From DATNBT01 sp964579765 (lineage in GTDB: Bacteria; Acidobacteriota; Vicinamibacteria; Vicinamibacterales; CAVVIG01): 6,795 nucleotides of DNA. The notes beneath the pieces were generated by a model. It saw nothing but the letters and a program-made list of their open reading frames with translations, had not been told where the DNA came from and searched no databases. A program made the translations under genes and the position numbers. Position 1 is the first letter of the stretch. Every line of letters starts with the position of its first letter. Positions 6,072-6,795 of the stretch are shown here, piece after piece. Where the stretch lies: assembly GCA_964579765.1 (NCBI GenBank), contig CAZOIK010000321.1:1-6795 (forward strand), read 5' to 3'.

Positions 6072-6795
6072 TTAGTGAAGCGTCTCCGGGGGAGTGAAGA
6101 GATTCTCGACACCGCCCGTCCGCCGCACCGCCGGGTCGTCGCGGGCGAACACGCGATTGCGCGGCGGGACGCGCTCGGGACAGTGAATCAGCCAGCTCGC
6201 GTCCGAGGCGCCGATCAGGAAGCACCGCTCGCCGCCGACGTCCACGCGCTCGAAGTCCGCCTTGTAGACGATGCGGTACGGCAGCACCAGGACGACGACC
6301 GAACACACCAGCATGCCGACGACGACGGCCAGCGAGGCGCTGCCGCCTCGCGCCCGGCGCGCGGCGCGCAGCCGCGACAGGTGGACGACCGACGCCGCGA
6401 GCGAGAAGACGAAGACGCAGAGCAGAAAGTGATAGAGCTGGTATGCGGTTCGGTGTCCCGGGCGCACGGGCATCAGTTGGTCGAGCGACCCCGTGTCGAT
6501 GCGTGTGGCCCACGCCCGAATCACGTCAACGAACACGACCGTCATCGTCACGAACACGATGAAGCCGATGGTCGCGACGGCCTGCGACAGCACCGCCGGG
6601 TCCTCGAGACCCAGCCGGACGCTCAGGCGCCGCGTGCGCGTCAGCCCCGTCGTGAGCATGCGATCGACGCCGCGCGAGAGGCGCAGCATCCGCACGACGA
6701 AGCGGACCGCCGCCACGGCCATGACGACGCCGACCAGGTACAGGAGCGGCGTGACGAGCGCGCGCGCGCCGAATTCGAACCACGTCGAGACGGGC
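6072..6795 (-). CDS. C-terminal part of a multi-pass membrane protein (5'-partial)
   Basis: The frame is open from the right window edge to a TAA at 6074-6072, giving 240 visible residues with the N-terminus missing. An internal ATG at 6722 could look like a start, but it falls in the middle of a hydrophobic segment that continues upstream without a stop, so the protein most likely begins outside the window. Four membrane segments are visible (visible-residue numbering): about 10-35, 71-92, 118-136 and 153-176. A basic stretch (Arg/Lys-rich, about 36-60) follows the first. A soluble tail of about 60 residues contains Cys-Phe-Leu-Ile-Gly and Ile-His-Cys-Pro motifs, then Pro-Pro-Arg-Asn-Arg, Asp-Pro-Ala-Val-Arg-Arg and Phe-Thr-Pro-Pro. 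I do not recognise a family with certainty. Membrane-ended Ser/Thr kinases of Acidobacteriota are one possibility. The barrel gene follows 13 nt downstream, so both probably share a message. Confidence 0.75.
   Translation of the reverse strand, partial: PVSTWFEFGARALVTPLLYLVGVVMAVAAVRFVVRMLRLSRGVDRMLTTGLTRTRRLSVRLGLEDPAVLSQAVATIGFIVFVTMTVVFVDVIRAWATRIDTGSLDQLMPVRPGHRTAYQLYHFLLCVFVFSLAASVVHLSRLRAARRARGGSASLAVVVGMLVCSVVVLVLPYRIVYKADFERVDVGGERCFLIGASDASWLIHCPERVPPRNRVFARDDPAVRRTGGVENLFTPPETLH

Noticed and set aside
6059..6112. An upstream ATG adding 18 residues to the barrel protein
   Set aside because: It would bury the signal peptide, overlap the preceding gene and lose the well-placed ribosome site before 6058.
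6072..6722. The membrane protein as a complete gene starting at the ATG at 6722
   Set aside because: That Met lies in the middle of a membrane segment, and the frame stays open and hydrophobic to the window edge, so a 5'-partial gene is more likely.

Overview
This 6.8 kb window is very GC-rich chromosomal DNA from a Gram-negative-type bacterium. Signal peptides, a twin-arginine signal, a TlpA-type periplasmic thioredoxin and a probable outer-membrane barrel all point to a two-membrane envelope. The secreted S8 peptidase with a tail of Trp-Gly (WG) repeats, the TlpA protein with an extra C-terminal cysteine cluster, and the general gene mix resemble soil Acidobacteriota (Vicinamibacteria). That placement is recollection of family style, not a database result. 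There are no RNA genes, CRISPR arrays, insertion sequences or phage genes.

Left block, minus strand, read right to left (4132 to 1): a class I SAM-dependent methyltransferase is followed 4 nt later by a membrane-anchored TlpA-like thioredoxin. After a 177 nt gap with a small multi-hairpin element comes a secreted subtilisin-family (S8) protease with WG repeats. After a 3 nt gap comes the N-terminal membrane domain of a larger protein cut by the window edge, probably an HD-GYP or GGDEF signalling protein. The last two genes are almost certainly translated from one message and may work as a pair.

Middle block, plus strand (4160 to 5356): a Tat-exported homologue of arylmalonate decarboxylase (Asp/Glu racemase superfamily) with all recognisable catalytic residues, then a single-domain STAS protein (anti-sigma-factor antagonist type). 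Only 27 nt separates the decarboxylase homologue from the divergent methyltransferase.

Right block, minus strand (6795 to 5357): the C-terminal part of a multi-pass membrane protein whose start lies outside the window, followed 13 nt later by a small exported, probably beta-barrel protein. The barrel gene abuts the STAS gene tail to tail with no spacer.

Most of the window is ordinary. The parts most worth following up are the exported decarboxylase homologue, the WG-repeat/cysteine tail of the protease with its coupled membrane partner, and the CcmH-like cysteine cluster fused to TlpA.
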